Of a stretch of 64,000 bases of DNA, positions 33,883 to 42,674 are shown in pieces. Location of the stretch: positions 23,777 to 87,776 of the forward strand of contig DATDWP010000016.1 in the NCBI GenBank assembly GCA_035289625.1, in the 5' to 3' direction. The notes below the pieces were generated by a model. That model was not told where the DNA came from. It saw only the letters and a list, made by a program, of their open reading frames with translations, and did not search any database. Position 1 is the stretch's first letter. Each line of letters opens with the position of its first letter. The DNA comes from UBA10205 sp035289625 (GTDB lineage: Archaea > Iainarchaeota > Iainarchaeia > Iainarchaeales > Iainarchaeaceae). Made by a program: the position numbers and the translations under genes.

Positions 33883-34200
33883 ATGGCCGAGTATGCTCTA
33901 CATGCACAGTATAGGGAAACTAATCCAGCAGCAAAAGTACTAGGAGTTGGAATTGCAGTAGTTGGCCTATTTTTGCTAATTACTTGGTTTAGTAGCCCTG
34001 TTGCTGAGAATACCGACCTTCTAATATCAATCGCTCTTCTGCTACTTGGCGGATATTTATTTTTTACAAATCCGATGCCAAGTCCGCCAACTATCTCAAT
34101 TGAAGGGGACAATATTCAAAAGGAAGATATAGAAGATGCAATTAGAAGCGTTGAAAAGAGCGAACCGGTTAAGGCCATGATAAATGAGCTAAAAAAGTAA
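33883..34200 (+). CDS. Small membrane protein with charged C-terminus
   Basis: A 105-residue protein with two transmembrane helices (about residues 20-40 and 48-65), then a Pro-rich turn and a soluble acidic tail with ISIEGDNIQKEDIEDAIRSVEKSEP. The ATG at 33883 follows GGGTGGAAAA, a ribosome-binding-like sequence; the longer TTG-initiated reading frame adds 14 unlikely residues. It precedes the PRC-barrel gene by about 70 bases and may be co-transcribed. No family recognised. Confidence 0.58.
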   Translation: MAEYALHAQYRETNPAAKVLGVGIAVVGLFLLITWFSSPVAENTDLLISIALLLLGGYLFFTNPMPSPPTISIEGDNIQKEDIEDAIRSVEKSEPVKAMINELKK

Positions 34201-34268
34201 TAGAACAGCACTAAAAATAGAAAGATTGGATTGACTCAATAGTTTTTCTGCAAAAACGGAGGGATTGT

Positions 34269-34712
34269 ATGAGAACAATTTCAATAAAAAAACCTGGTAT
34301 AGAGGCAATGGAATCACACGAACTTAAGGGGAAAAAAGTTTTAACATATGAAGGCAAAGAGATGGGAAAAATTTCAGACATTCTCATCGACAAGGATCTT
34401 GAGGTCGAAGGAGTGTTAATACACCGCGGCCTTATCAAAAAAGACATTTTTGTGGGAAAAAACTATATACAATCAATAGGAAAAGAAGGGGCAATACTCA
34501 AAATCACTCCCCCCACTGAGTATGAGGGGATGAAGGTCTTTGATTCGACGGGAAAAGAGATTGGCACTGTAAAGAAGGTCAACACAACTCCGAGCAACAC
34601 GGTAAATATTGTAATTGACCGCGGGCTTATGAAGGAGAACCTTGTGGTGACAAACGATTCGGTGCAAAATATTGGGGAGAATGTGATCCTAAATATTGAA
34701 CTCGAGAAGTGA
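34269..34712 (+). CDS. Double PRC-barrel domain protein
   Basis: A 147-residue soluble protein with two PRC-barrel repeats (about 15-75 and 82-145). Each has the sequence G...G.I.DI..D followed by short strands: GKEMGKISDILIDKDLEVEG in the first and GKEIGTVKKVN in the second. PRC-barrel proteins mediate RNA processing (RimM) or cell-division contacts; archaeal small PRC proteins such as the CdpB family bind the FtsZ machinery. Which role applies here is not shown. The start follows GGAGGG at good spacing. Confidence 0.75.
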   Translation: MRTISIKKPGIEAMESHELKGKKVLTYEGKEMGKISDILIDKDLEVEGVLIHRGLIKKDIFVGKNYIQSIGKEGAILKITPPTEYEGMKVFDSTGKEIGTVKKVNTTPSNTVNIVIDRGLMKENLVVTNDSVQNIGENVILNIELEK

Positions 34713-34882
34713 ATCTAATTTTCACTTCTTTTTTTTCTTTTATTTTACATTCCAAACAAGAATTCACTATAGTTTCATTATAGGACTCAAAAGTTAAGAG
34801 CAAAGGACTAAAATCAATCAGTTTTCGCACCGGCAATAAGGCCTGCTCTTCTTTTTATTCCCCAAAATGCTATAAGTGGTAA

Positions 34883-35542
34883 ATGCCACATTCACTCTCT
34901 GCTTCCACTCTTTCACTCTTCAAAGATTGCCCTCGCTGCTTTTGGATGCATTTACGGAAAAAAATTAAAAGGCCACAAGGGATTTTCCCATCTCTGCCAT
35001 CCGGCATTGACCTTGTACTAAAAGAACATTTTGATTCCTACTCAAAAATTGGTGCTCTCCCCCCAGAACTTTCAAACATTGAAGGAAAAGTGCAGCTTTT
35101 TGATGATGAAAAACTTCTTGCAAAGTGGAGGGATTTTAGAAGCGGGCTTATTTGGAAAGATGGAACTGGGAATGTGCTGCGCGGGGCATTGGACAATTTG
35201 CTGGTAGAAGATGGGGATTTTATTGTTCTTGATTACAAAACGCGCGGCTACCCGCGAAAAGATGACACTCACACTTACTACCAGCACCAGCTTGACATAT
35301 ACAATCTGCTTTTGCAAAAAAACGGTTTTCCGACTAAAAATTATGCATACCTTCTTTTCTACCACCCAATAAATATAGGTGCAAATGGACATTTTACATT
35401 CCAGGCTGATTTGGTAAAAGTTAATGTGCAAGTTCGAAATGCCGTTGAACTTTTTGAAAAAGCCCTTCAAACCCTTGATGGGCAAAAACCCGAATCTTCC
35501 GAACAATGCTCATTTTGCAACTGGGCAAAAATGCACAAATAA
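34883..35542 (+). CDS. PD-(D/E)XK nuclease, Cas4/RecB-like
   Basis: A 219-residue protein of the PD-(D/E)XK superfamily. RGALDNLLVE...FIVLDYKTR supplies D104, D117 and K119, and QHQLDIYNLLL matches the following helix. An N-terminal CPRC (C16, C19) and C-terminal CSFC (C209, C212) could bind an Fe-S cluster as in Cas4 and AddB. There are no CRISPR repeats or cas genes in the window, so a DNA-repair or recombination role is more likely. TATA-like sequence upstream is weak; the ATG at 34883 gives the family-like N-terminus. Confidence 0.82.
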   Translation: MPHSLSASTLSLFKDCPRCFWMHLRKKIKRPQGIFPSLPSGIDLVLKEHFDSYSKIGALPPELSNIEGKVQLFDDEKLLAKWRDFRSGLIWKDGTGNVLRGALDNLLVEDGDFIVLDYKTRGYPRKDDTHTYYQHQLDIYNLLLQKNGFPTKNYAYLLFYHPINIGANGHFTFQADLVKVNVQVRNAVELFEKALQTLDGQKPESSEQCSFCNWAKMHK

Positions 35543-35911
35543 GCAAAGTGTTAAAGCCTAGAAAAAATATTTCAAAACTAAAGAGGAAGCCATTTTCTAT
35601 TTAAGGTCGTCTTTGTCGGAGCAATTCGATGAAAGGTTTGAAGCGGATAATGGGATTGGAGCTCTGGTATACGAGACATTTTAGGATTCACAGTTCATTA
35701 CAAGCAGGAAAAACCGCAAAATGCAAAAGCGCCTCATGCCACAATTTTTTGTGGAAAGAGGAACACCTGAATGGAACTCTATTCGTAAGGAAAAATTCAC
35801 AAAACCAAATATTAATCTGCAGGATTTTGCAAAATAGCTCAAAAACCGATATCGGAAGGTAGGGGAAACCAATTAATAGGCAAAAGCCATTGAATGTATA
35901 AAGTGTAAAGT
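35543..35911. other. Gene-free interval
   Basis: About 370 bases with short open frames only. A 77-codon frame at 35629-35862 has an unnatural composition and no promoter or ribosome-binding signal, so I do not call it. Confidence 0.45.
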
Positions 35912-36616
35912 ATGCTAAAACATCTGCCGACAATAACTGTAGCGCTTGTGATTGTTTCCCTGCTCGTATTCTACACAGCTTATGACAAGCAAACCAAAAG
36001 CATTGTCCCAGATAAGCTTGCAGACGTTGTAATGTTTAAGGATGCGAAAAATTCACTGCGCGAACTAAATAAAGTCGCAGCCCTTGCATCAATTGGGCTT
36101 CTTGCAATAGCTTTTTTGCTAGGCCCCCTTTCAAAAATTATCCCTCACACTTTTGCGCCGATGATCTATGCAAGAAAGCCAATAGGTTTAGCAGGGTTTG
36201 TCCTTGGCCTTGCCCATGGAGCATATTCATTTTTCGTAATTTATGGGGGAAGCCTTGAAAAGACGTTTTTTGAAAATCCAAAAATGCTTGGCGCAGTTTT
36301 AGGGATAATAGGGCTTTTCATATTCTTTTTGATGGCAATAACCTCAACTGAAAAAGCAGTCAAGAAAATGGGTTATGCGCGCTGGAAAACTCTGCAAAGG
36401 ACAGGCTATATTGCACTGTTTTTTGTGGTTGCACATTTCATAATCCTTGAAGTAAAACCCGACATTGGTTTGGATGTGCGACCTTATGGATTGCTGTTCC
36501 TTTTCATTGCAATAGTTGCGCTAGCACTCAAAGCAATAAGCATTTTTATAAAAGTGGAGCAAAATCCCGCTCATGACAGCACAATTTTCATGCACCCGGA
36601 AGAGAAGAAGCGATAA
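35912..36616 (+). CDS. Ferric-reductase-like heme membrane protein
   Basis: A 234-residue membrane protein with about six transmembrane helices and the ITSTEKAV...GYARWKTLQRTGYI signature shared with the proteins at 4-711 and 36817-37416. Candidate heme ligands are H102 in GLAHG and H175 in VVAHF. The His found at the HR position in the first paralog (H155) is Gln here (Q162), so one heme rather than two is plausible. No flavin domain. A 20-residue polar tail follows the last helix. Confidence 0.7.
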   Translation: MLKHLPTITVALVIVSLLVFYTAYDKQTKSIVPDKLADVVMFKDAKNSLRELNKVAALASIGLLAIAFLLGPLSKIIPHTFAPMIYARKPIGLAGFVLGLAHGAYSFFVIYGGSLEKTFFENPKMLGAVLGIIGLFIFFLMAITSTEKAVKKMGYARWKTLQRTGYIALFFVVAHFIILEVKPDIGLDVRPYGLLFLFIAIVALALKAISIFIKVEQNPAHDSTIFMHPEEKKR

Positions 36617-36816
36617 GGCCCTTTGTAAGTAAAGCGTTTTAACTTCTCGGTGACTTGTGTTTTTCAGATTTGTAAGCGGCCTTGTTTTGTTCTCAATCCC
36701 TTCAAATCCGAAAACTTGAGAAAAAAACTACAACGACAAGACAAGGGCGGGACTTTAAGGGCTTGACTTTACACCATTCAAAAGGATTTTATATTATAAA
36801 TGCCTAATGTGTAAAC

Positions 36817-37416
36817 ATGAGCAATGCAAAAGCCTACATCATATCCGCACTCGTACTCGGGATATTTTCATGGTATTATTTAGTTGTAAGGGCCCAGCCG
36901 GCTAGCCTGAATTTTATTAACGCAATTGTTGCTTTCTCGGCAGTTATCATAATAGGGTTTTCGTTTGTCCTCGGTCCGCTTTCAAACTTTATCAAATTCT
37001 TCGCAAAATATGAGAGCTATAGAAAAACTTTCGGTTTGATTGGCTATGCTCTTGCCGGCCTGCATATTGTGCTTGTGGTGCCACTGCTCTTGCAAGAAGC
37101 GGGCGAGGGCACTGTTGCAATGATTGTATCTGTTGCAGTTGCCGCAGTCGCATTCATGATTTTTACGCTGATGGCCCTGACTTCAACCGGCAAGTGGATG
37201 GCGACTTTGGGCTATGAGAACTGGAAATCGCTCCAGCGCACAGGATATATTGCAATAGTGCTTGTGATGTTCCATGTTGCCCTTTTGGATAGTGGGGCAT
37301 TCATTTTCCAGCGCATAACAGGCCAGATTGCAATAGGGTTTATTCTGCTAATATTGCTCCTACGGGGCCTTGCACAGGTTTTTTCGCATTCTGAGCGCAA
37401 GATAAAAGTCGAATAA
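36817..37416 (+). CDS. Ferric-reductase-like heme membrane protein
   Basis: A 199-residue paralog of the preceding gene, about 200 bases downstream on the same strand, with LTSTGKWM...GYENWKSLQRTGYI. H83 and H153 align with the candidate ligands of its neighbour, and Q140 again replaces the third His. The two probably arose by tandem duplication. As heme-only proteins they would need a redox partner, not identified here. A TATA-like TTTTATATTA about 25 bases before the ATG suggests an independent leaderless transcript. Confidence 0.7.
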   Translation: MSNAKAYIISALVLGIFSWYYLVVRAQPASLNFINAIVAFSAVIIIGFSFVLGPLSNFIKFFAKYESYRKTFGLIGYALAGLHIVLVVPLLLQEAGEGTVAMIVSVAVAAVAFMIFTLMALTSTGKWMATLGYENWKSLQRTGYIAIVLVMFHVALLDSGAFIFQRITGQIAIGFILLILLLRGLAQVFSHSERKIKVE

Positions 37417-37505
37417 AACCAGATCTTTTTTGACTAGACTTTTTCCAAATCTTGCCACAGAGCAATGTATATATTCTCTACTTCCGTCTATTAATTGGGT
37501 TTTTA

Positions 37506-40500
37506 ATGGCTAGGGAAAAGGAAGAAAAAAAGGCTCTTGAAGAGAAACCGCGCGAATTTGGCGAAGGTGAGGCAATAGAGCGAACCCAGGTAAACCCGCA
37601 AGATACCGATATTTTTGATGAGTTTTTAAAAGGCAAAAACAAGGAAAAGGCGGCAAAAGTTCGGCAGGCAATCGATAAGAACGATGAAGATCTGCCAGAC
37701 AATGAGGATATTGAAATGGAAGAAGATGACGAGCAAGAGGATGAAGAAGACTCTAAATCCAAAATAGTTGAAACGGAGCAAGAGCCTTCAGAAGAAGAAA
37801 AACCAAAAAGGCAAAGAAAGCCCCGCAAAAAAGCTGCTCCTAAAGTAGATGCAAAAAGTGAAGGATTTTCTAATAAAGCGCATGACGATGAATCTGAAGG
37901 CATAAAACTGAAAGGAAAAGACCCGGCACAGATATCAAAAGAGCAAGAAGAAGATACATTAGATTCTGAAGAAAAAATAGGGGAAGAAGCAGAAGTTTCG
38001 CAAAAAATCGAAGAAGAAACTGAAGGCGAAGAGATTTTAGGCGATGATGAACCGGGAGAGTGGACTGATGAGGAATTTGATTATGATATTGACCATGATG
38101 CAAAAGAACCGGAGGAATTAACTAAACCAATTGTGCCAACGCGCGAGGAAATAAAAAAAACAGTGCTGGCAAAAGCGAGCATGGCATCCGGGGGAGTTGA
38201 CGAAATAGATTTGGCGGCAGAAAAACTCCAGTTCCTTTCAGACCCGCAGAAAAAATCTGTTTTTATCGGAAGAAAGGCAAGCATTTACAAAAAATATGGC
38301 TTTGAAGCAGCTCTGCAACTCGGAAAGGTGCAGGAAAAAGACCTTGAGGGCTGGGATGTTTATCTTGATTCCCTAAACCCGCATGTTGTATTTGTTTGCG
38401 GAGCGCGAGGATCCGGAAAGTGCTTAACCGGAGACACGCTAATTACTCTTGACTCAGGCGAGGTTGTGCCAATAAGGGAGCTTGAGAATAGGAATGAAAA
38501 AATATTTGCCGTCGATAATAAATTGAAAATTACCTCTGCAATTAGAACGGGATTCTATAAAAGAACGGTCAGCAAAATATTGAAAATAAAAATGCAAAGT
38601 GGAAAAGAAATTGAATTAACTCCTGAACACCCTCTCCTTACAATAAACGGCTGGAAGCCAGCTGAAGAATTTTCCCGGGGAGATAGGATAGCAACTCCGC
38701 GGATATTGCCTGCATTCGGAAATACCAAAATGAAAGAATGCGATGTCAAACTACTTGCATACTTAATCGCAGAAGGGCATCTGGACAATCAATTTGTTTT
38801 ATTCAGCAATATGAACGAAAAAATAAACAGTGAATTCAAAGAAAGTGTTTTACAATTTGACCCCAATTTAAGAGTAGAACTACATTCAAAAGAAGGGTGT
38901 TTTAGAGTTGCACAGATAAAAAAGAAAGTAGATTTGAGCCATATTGTCAGAGATTCTACTACAGGAAGGTTTACTGATAAAGGTTACATTCTAATGGAAA
39001 GAAGCTCAATAAGAAAATGGCTTGAAAGTATTGGTTTATACGGAAAGCTTGCCGGAGAAAAATTTATTCCAAAAGAAATAATGAAACTGGAAAAAGGCCA
39101 GCTAGCCCTTTTCCTAAACAGACTTTTCAGCTGTGATGGATCCATATATAGGATCAACAAGGGAAAAAGCTGGGCTGTTTCTATTGGGTTCACTTCTAAA
39201 AAACTTACACAGCAGGTTCAACATTTGATTGCAAGGTATGGAGTAATTTCCACTTTCAGGAACAAAATAAATAGGCAACACGGACGGGACATACCAAATT
39301 ACGAAGTTGTTCTATATGGAGAAAACGTAATCAAGTACATACAGGAAATCGGATTTTTTGGCTATAAAGAAGAAAGAGCCGCAATTGCCCTCGAGGAAAT
39401 GGCAGCACAAATTAGAAATCCTAATTTGGACACTATCCCAATAGAAGTATGGAATAAATTCCAAGTGAGAAATTGGAAGCAGATGGCAAGAGAGCTAGGA
39501 TATGCCCCACAATCGTTCCACAACACAAGGAATTATTCCCCATCAAGGGAAAAGCTAGCAAAAATGGCAAGAATTGAGGGAAATTCAGGAATAGAAATGC
39601 TTGCCCAATCTGACATTTACTGGGACATCATAAAAGAAATAACTGAAATTAATCAAGAAACGGAAGTTTATGATATAACTGTACCTGAACTGCACAACTT
39701 TGTTGCAAATGATATAATAGTGCATAACTCCTACGTTCTTGGTGTAATAGCTGAAGAACTAGCAGACAAAAACAAAAATGTAGGAATAATTGTTGTCGAC
39801 CCTATTGGAGTATTTTGGTCAATGAGATTTGCAAATAAGGATGAGAAGGAACTTGAAAAATTAAAAGAATACGGACTTGAGGCGAAAGGGCTCTCGGGCC
39901 TTAAAGTATTCATTCCGGAAGGCATGAAAGACCAGGTGCCAAAATCAACATATGATGCCGGATTTGCAATACAGCCATCCCTTCTAACCGGCGAGGATTG
40001 GGCCTTAACATTTGGTGTTGATAGGTTTTCTGTTTCAGGGCTCTTGTTAGATAAGGTTTTGAAAAAAGTCGAAACCGGCTATAAAAAAACTACTACAGAA
40101 GAGAGTGCAAAACCCGGGGAAAAAGTAAAACCTAAAGGAAAGAAATACGCGCTCGAGGATCTGATAGAGTGCCTTGAAACTGATTCTGAATTAAACAGCC
40201 GGGACAAAGGATATAAACAGGATTCAATTAGGGCAATTATCAGCAGATTTGAAGCTGCAAAGAGCTGGGGGATATTCCACGAAAAAGGGACTCCGTTAGG
40301 AGAACTCTCCCGCGAGGGGCAGATGACAATACTTGACACCTCATTTTTGGAGGATAATGTAACCGCGCTTGTAATCGGAATACTTGCAAGAAGATTGCTC
40401 TCTGCAAGAAAAATCGGGACAAGAAAAGAAGCTGCAAACAAATTCAAATCACTAAACATGAACGAACTCTTAGAACTCGAAGTCCCGCCAACTTGGCTCT

Positions 40501-42029
40501 TTATTGATGAAGCGCACACATTAATTCCGAGCGGAAATGAAATGACCGCGGCAACTGCCGGACTTATCGAATATGTAAAGCAAGGAAGAAGGCCAGGCCT
40601 TTCACTCGTATTTGCAACACAGCAGCCATCTGCAATTAATACAAAAGTTTTGAGCCAATTAGACGTCATAATGACCCACAAGCTTATTTTTGATGATGAC
40701 ATTAAAGCGGTGTTCAAAAGGACCCCGACAATAATTCCACGAAAATACCGCAACCCAAATTTTATAAAAACACTGCCCGTAGGGGTTGCAGTTACTGGGG
40801 ATAGGCGCGAGGAGACAAGCAGGGCATTTGTTATGGGGATTCGCCCGCGCAAAAGCCAGCACGAGGGAAGGGATGCTGAAACAACCGGGCTATCTGAACA
40901 GGTGGATTCAGCTCAGGCACAAAAAATTGCATTTGAAATGCTTTTGAAAAATGTAAAAGAGGAAAAGAGAATTGATATGGATAAAGCAAAACTTGCAGTA
41001 GAAACCCTTAATGCAAAATACAGAACACATGTGGATTTTGAAAAGCTACTAAAAGAACTTGAGGCAAAAGGCCTTGAGGTTTCTGAGAGCTCAATAGCAG
41101 TTGCCGGATTTGCTGCAATGGCACAAGAAGAAGAGGCAGAAGATGAAGTTTTAGATGAAGAGCAAACACAAGAACAGCAAGCACTCGGACTTGATAGAGA
41201 AGAGCTTGTCCCGCTAAAAAGAGGCGAAGAATCTGAAGATGGGCAAGAAGGGACAGACGCAAAAACAAATCCACTCGAACTTGATCTTCTATCTCTCCCG
41301 CAGAGAATTAATGAGCAGGACGCGAGAAGAGTTGTTGAAGGAGTTAGAAAGAAGGCCTTTTTTGGAATTTTGGGAAATGCCGAAAGAATTGAGTGGATAA
41401 AATTGCGCCACTACCCGATATGGAGGATCAAATTTGATGCCCCTACAAGAAGAGGGGAATTTATTTCACGCGAATGTTTTGTCAATTCACTCTCAGGCGA
41501 ATTTGTGCACTTCAAGGACGGGCAGTTTATCGAATCAAAAGGGCTTGTGCAAATTAATGATTTGGGTGATGAGGAAGCAATGACCCTCAAACTTTTGCAA
41601 AAGCGCGAAATGCTGCTAGAGGAAATTATGGCACAGACACAAATGGATGAAGCCCGCCTTAGAAGGGTTTTGCAAAAATTGGTGGATCGCGCGCTTGTTG
41701 CAAAAACACAAAAGAACGCGCGGGAAATATTTTCACTCAAAGAAAAACTCGACCTTCCCCCAAGCGAGAGGCATGAACTATTAGGTTCACTTTCAACCCT
41801 TCCATTTGTTAGAACTGAAGCGCTTAGCATCGAGAGGGAGAAGTACTCAAGGGAGGATATAACAAAAGCGCTGCGAAAGCTATGGGGAAGTATTCTTGTA
41901 AAAAAAATCGAGCCGCTCTATAAACCCATTTGGCATGTAGTGCTATCCGAGGATGCAAAAGAGAGAACGGTTATAATTGATGCGGTGAACGGAAAAATTA
42001 TTAGTGAAAAGGCAAATACTACTACATAA
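37506..42029 (+). CDS. HerA-like ATPase with intein in the P-loop
   Basis: A precursor of 1507 residues, about 1071 after removal of a 436-residue intein. The N-terminal 290 residues are highly acidic with KKAAPK-like basic patches. The ATPase core (HerA/DUF87 type) has Walker A GARGSGK|S at residues 299-305, VVDPIGVFWS, LFIDEAHTLIP (Walker B) and FATQQPSAIN. A C-terminal region includes a winged-helix-like segment and an IWRIKFDAPTRRGEF domain seen in some archaeal HerA-like proteins. The role, DNA translocation or repair, is by family analogy. The ATG at 37506 gives the natural start; GTATATATTC near 37465-37474 is a TATA candidate. Confidence 0.87.
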   Translation: MAREKEEKKALEEKPREFGEGEAIERTQVNPQDTDIFDEFLKGKNKEKAAKVRQAIDKNDEDLPDNEDIEMEEDDEQEDEEDSKSKIVETEQEPSEEEKPKRQRKPRKKAAPKVDAKSEGFSNKAHDDESEGIKLKGKDPAQISKEQEEDTLDSEEKIGEEAEVSQKIEEETEGEEILGDDEPGEWTDEEFDYDIDHDAKEPEELTKPIVPTREEIKKTVLAKASMASGGVDEIDLAAEKLQFLSDPQKKSVFIGRKASIYKKYGFEAALQLGKVQEKDLEGWDVYLDSLNPHVVFVCGARGSGKCLTGDTLITLDSGEVVPIRELENRNEKIFAVDNKLKITSAIRTGFYKRTVSKILKIKMQSGKEIELTPEHPLLTINGWKPAEEFSRGDRIATPRILPAFGNTKMKECDVKLLAYLIAEGHLDNQFVLFSNMNEKINSEFKESVLQFDPNLRVELHSKEGCFRVAQIKKKVDLSHIVRDSTTGRFTDKGYILMERSSIRKWLESIGLYGKLAGEKFIPKEIMKLEKGQLALFLNRLFSCDGSIYRINKGKSWAVSIGFTSKKLTQQVQHLIARYGVISTFRNKINRQHGRDIPNYEVVLYGENVIKYIQEIGFFGYKEERAAIALEEMAAQIRNPNLDTIPIEVWNKFQVRNWKQMARELGYAPQSFHNTRNYSPSREKLAKMARIEGNSGIEMLAQSDIYWDIIKEITEINQETEVYDITVPELHNFVANDIIVHNSYVLGVIAEELADKNKNVGIIVVDPIGVFWSMRFANKDEKELEKLKEYGLEAKGLSGLKVFIPEGMKDQVPKSTYDAGFAIQPSLLTGEDWALTFGVDRFSVSGLLLDKVLKKVETGYKKTTTEESAKPGEKVKPKGKKYALEDLIECLETDSELNSRDKGYKQDSIRAIISRFEAAKSWGIFHEKGTPLGELSREGQMTILDTSFLEDNVTALVIGILARRLLSARKIGTRKEAANKFKSLNMNELLELEVPPTWLFIDEAHTLIPSGNEMTAATAGLIEYVKQGRRPGLSLVFATQQPSAINTKVLSQLDVIMTHKLIFDDDIKAVFKRTPTIIPRKYRNPNFIKTLPVGVAVTGDRREETSRAFVMGIRPRKSQHEGRDAETTGLSEQVDSAQAQKIAFEMLLKNVKEEKRIDMDKAKLAVETLNAKYRTHVDFEKLLKELEAKGLEVSESSIAVAGFAAMAQEEEAEDEVLDEEQTQEQQALGLDREELVPLKRGEESEDGQEGTDAKTNPLELDLLSLPQRINEQDARRVVEGVRKKAFFGILGNAERIEWIKLRHYPIWRIKFDAPTRRGEFISRECFVNSLSGEFVHFKDGQFIESKGLVQINDLGDEEAMTLKLLQKREMLLEEIMAQTQMDEARLRRVLQKLVDRALVAKTQKNAREIFSLKEKLDLPPSERHELLGSLSTLPFVRTEALSIEREKYSREDITKALRKLWGSILVKKIEPLYKPIWHVVLSEDAKERTVIIDAVNGKIISEKANTTT
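38421..39728 (+). mobile_element. Intein in the HerA-like ATPase
   Basis: A 436-residue insertion starting CLTGDTLITLDSGEVVP (block A), with a TPEHPLLTI block B and ending DIIVHN before Ser (+1). The +1 Ser completes Walker A GSGKS. LAYLIAEGHLD and FLNRLFSCDGSIYRI look like the two LAGLIDADG helices, and a helix-turn-helix-like insert (WKQMARELGYAPQSFHN) is present near the C-terminus. Splicing is required for ATP binding by the host. Confidence 0.92.
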
Positions 42030-42080
42030 CCTATTTCTATTTTACCTCTCCCCCCACTACTAAATCAAGCTGCACCCGAA

Positions 42081-42674
42081 CTATTTCCTAAATCCATTAG
42101 GTAAAATAAGCGCTCCGCCCTCAACTATTGCCCCGCAATTAATTGAAGAGTTCACTCCGGTTTTTACCTTATCAAAAAGAAGCGCGCCGAGTTTTTTTCT
42201 ACCCGAATCAACTTTTTTGCCATTTATATTTACCGATACATTTGAGTGGTCATGGCGGAGGTTTGCTATTTTTGTTCCGGCACCAAGGTTGCAGTTTTTG
42301 CCAATTACACTATCACCTACATATGAGTAGTGCGGTACTTTTGAGCCTTCGAGTATTATTGAATTTTTTATTTCGCAAGTTCCGATATGGCAGTTATCGC
42401 AAATCACTGCTCCACTTCGCAAAAATGCATTTGGGCCTATTACACAATTTTTCCCAATATATACATTGCCTTCAATCCTGCTTCCGCTCTTTATTATAGA
42501 GCCGCTTCCGAGCTGTAAATTGCCTTTGATGGCGACAAATTCTTCAATTTCCCCCTCTATCTTATTTTCAATACCAGAAATTTCCTTTTCGCTTTTTTCT
42601 AGTAATTTCCAGTATTCAAATGGCTGGTTTTTTGAAATAAGTTGCTCGCATTCTTTTATTATTTCCAAAATCAT
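42081..42674 (-). CDS. Left-handed beta-helix acetyltransferase (GlmU C-terminal type)
   Basis: A 197-residue protein made of hexapeptide repeats (about residues 45-190), such as IGKNCVIGPNAFLRSGAVI, ending R-KKLGALLFDKVKTGVNSSI as in the acetyltransferase half of GlmU. The N-terminal nucleotidyltransferase half is absent. The ATG overlaps the glmM stop by four bases, so it is translationally coupled. It would acetylate glucosamine-1-phosphate, completing the pathway started by GlmS and GlmM. The uridylyltransferase must come from elsewhere. Confidence 0.8.
   Translation of the reverse strand: MILEIIKECEQLISKNQPFEYWKLLEKSEKEISGIENKIEGEIEEFVAIKGNLQLGSGSIIKSGSRIEGNVYIGKNCVIGPNAFLRSGAVICDNCHIGTCEIKNSIILEGSKVPHYSYVGDSVIGKNCNLGAGTKIANLRHDHSNVSVNINGKKVDSGRKKLGALLFDKVKTGVNSSINCGAIVEGGALILPNGFRK

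Noticed and set aside
34883..35542. Cas4 membership for the PD-(D/E)XK nuclease
   Set aside because: No CRISPR array or other cas gene occurs in the window; the fold alone does not support a CRISPR role.
35629..35862. 77-codon open frame in the interval before the heme-protein pair
   Set aside because: Amino-acid composition is unlike neighbours, with no start signals; probably chance.
40079..40852. 257-codon antisense frame opposite the HerA-like gene
   Set aside because: The sense frame is a clear ATPase and the antisense product shows no fold or motif.
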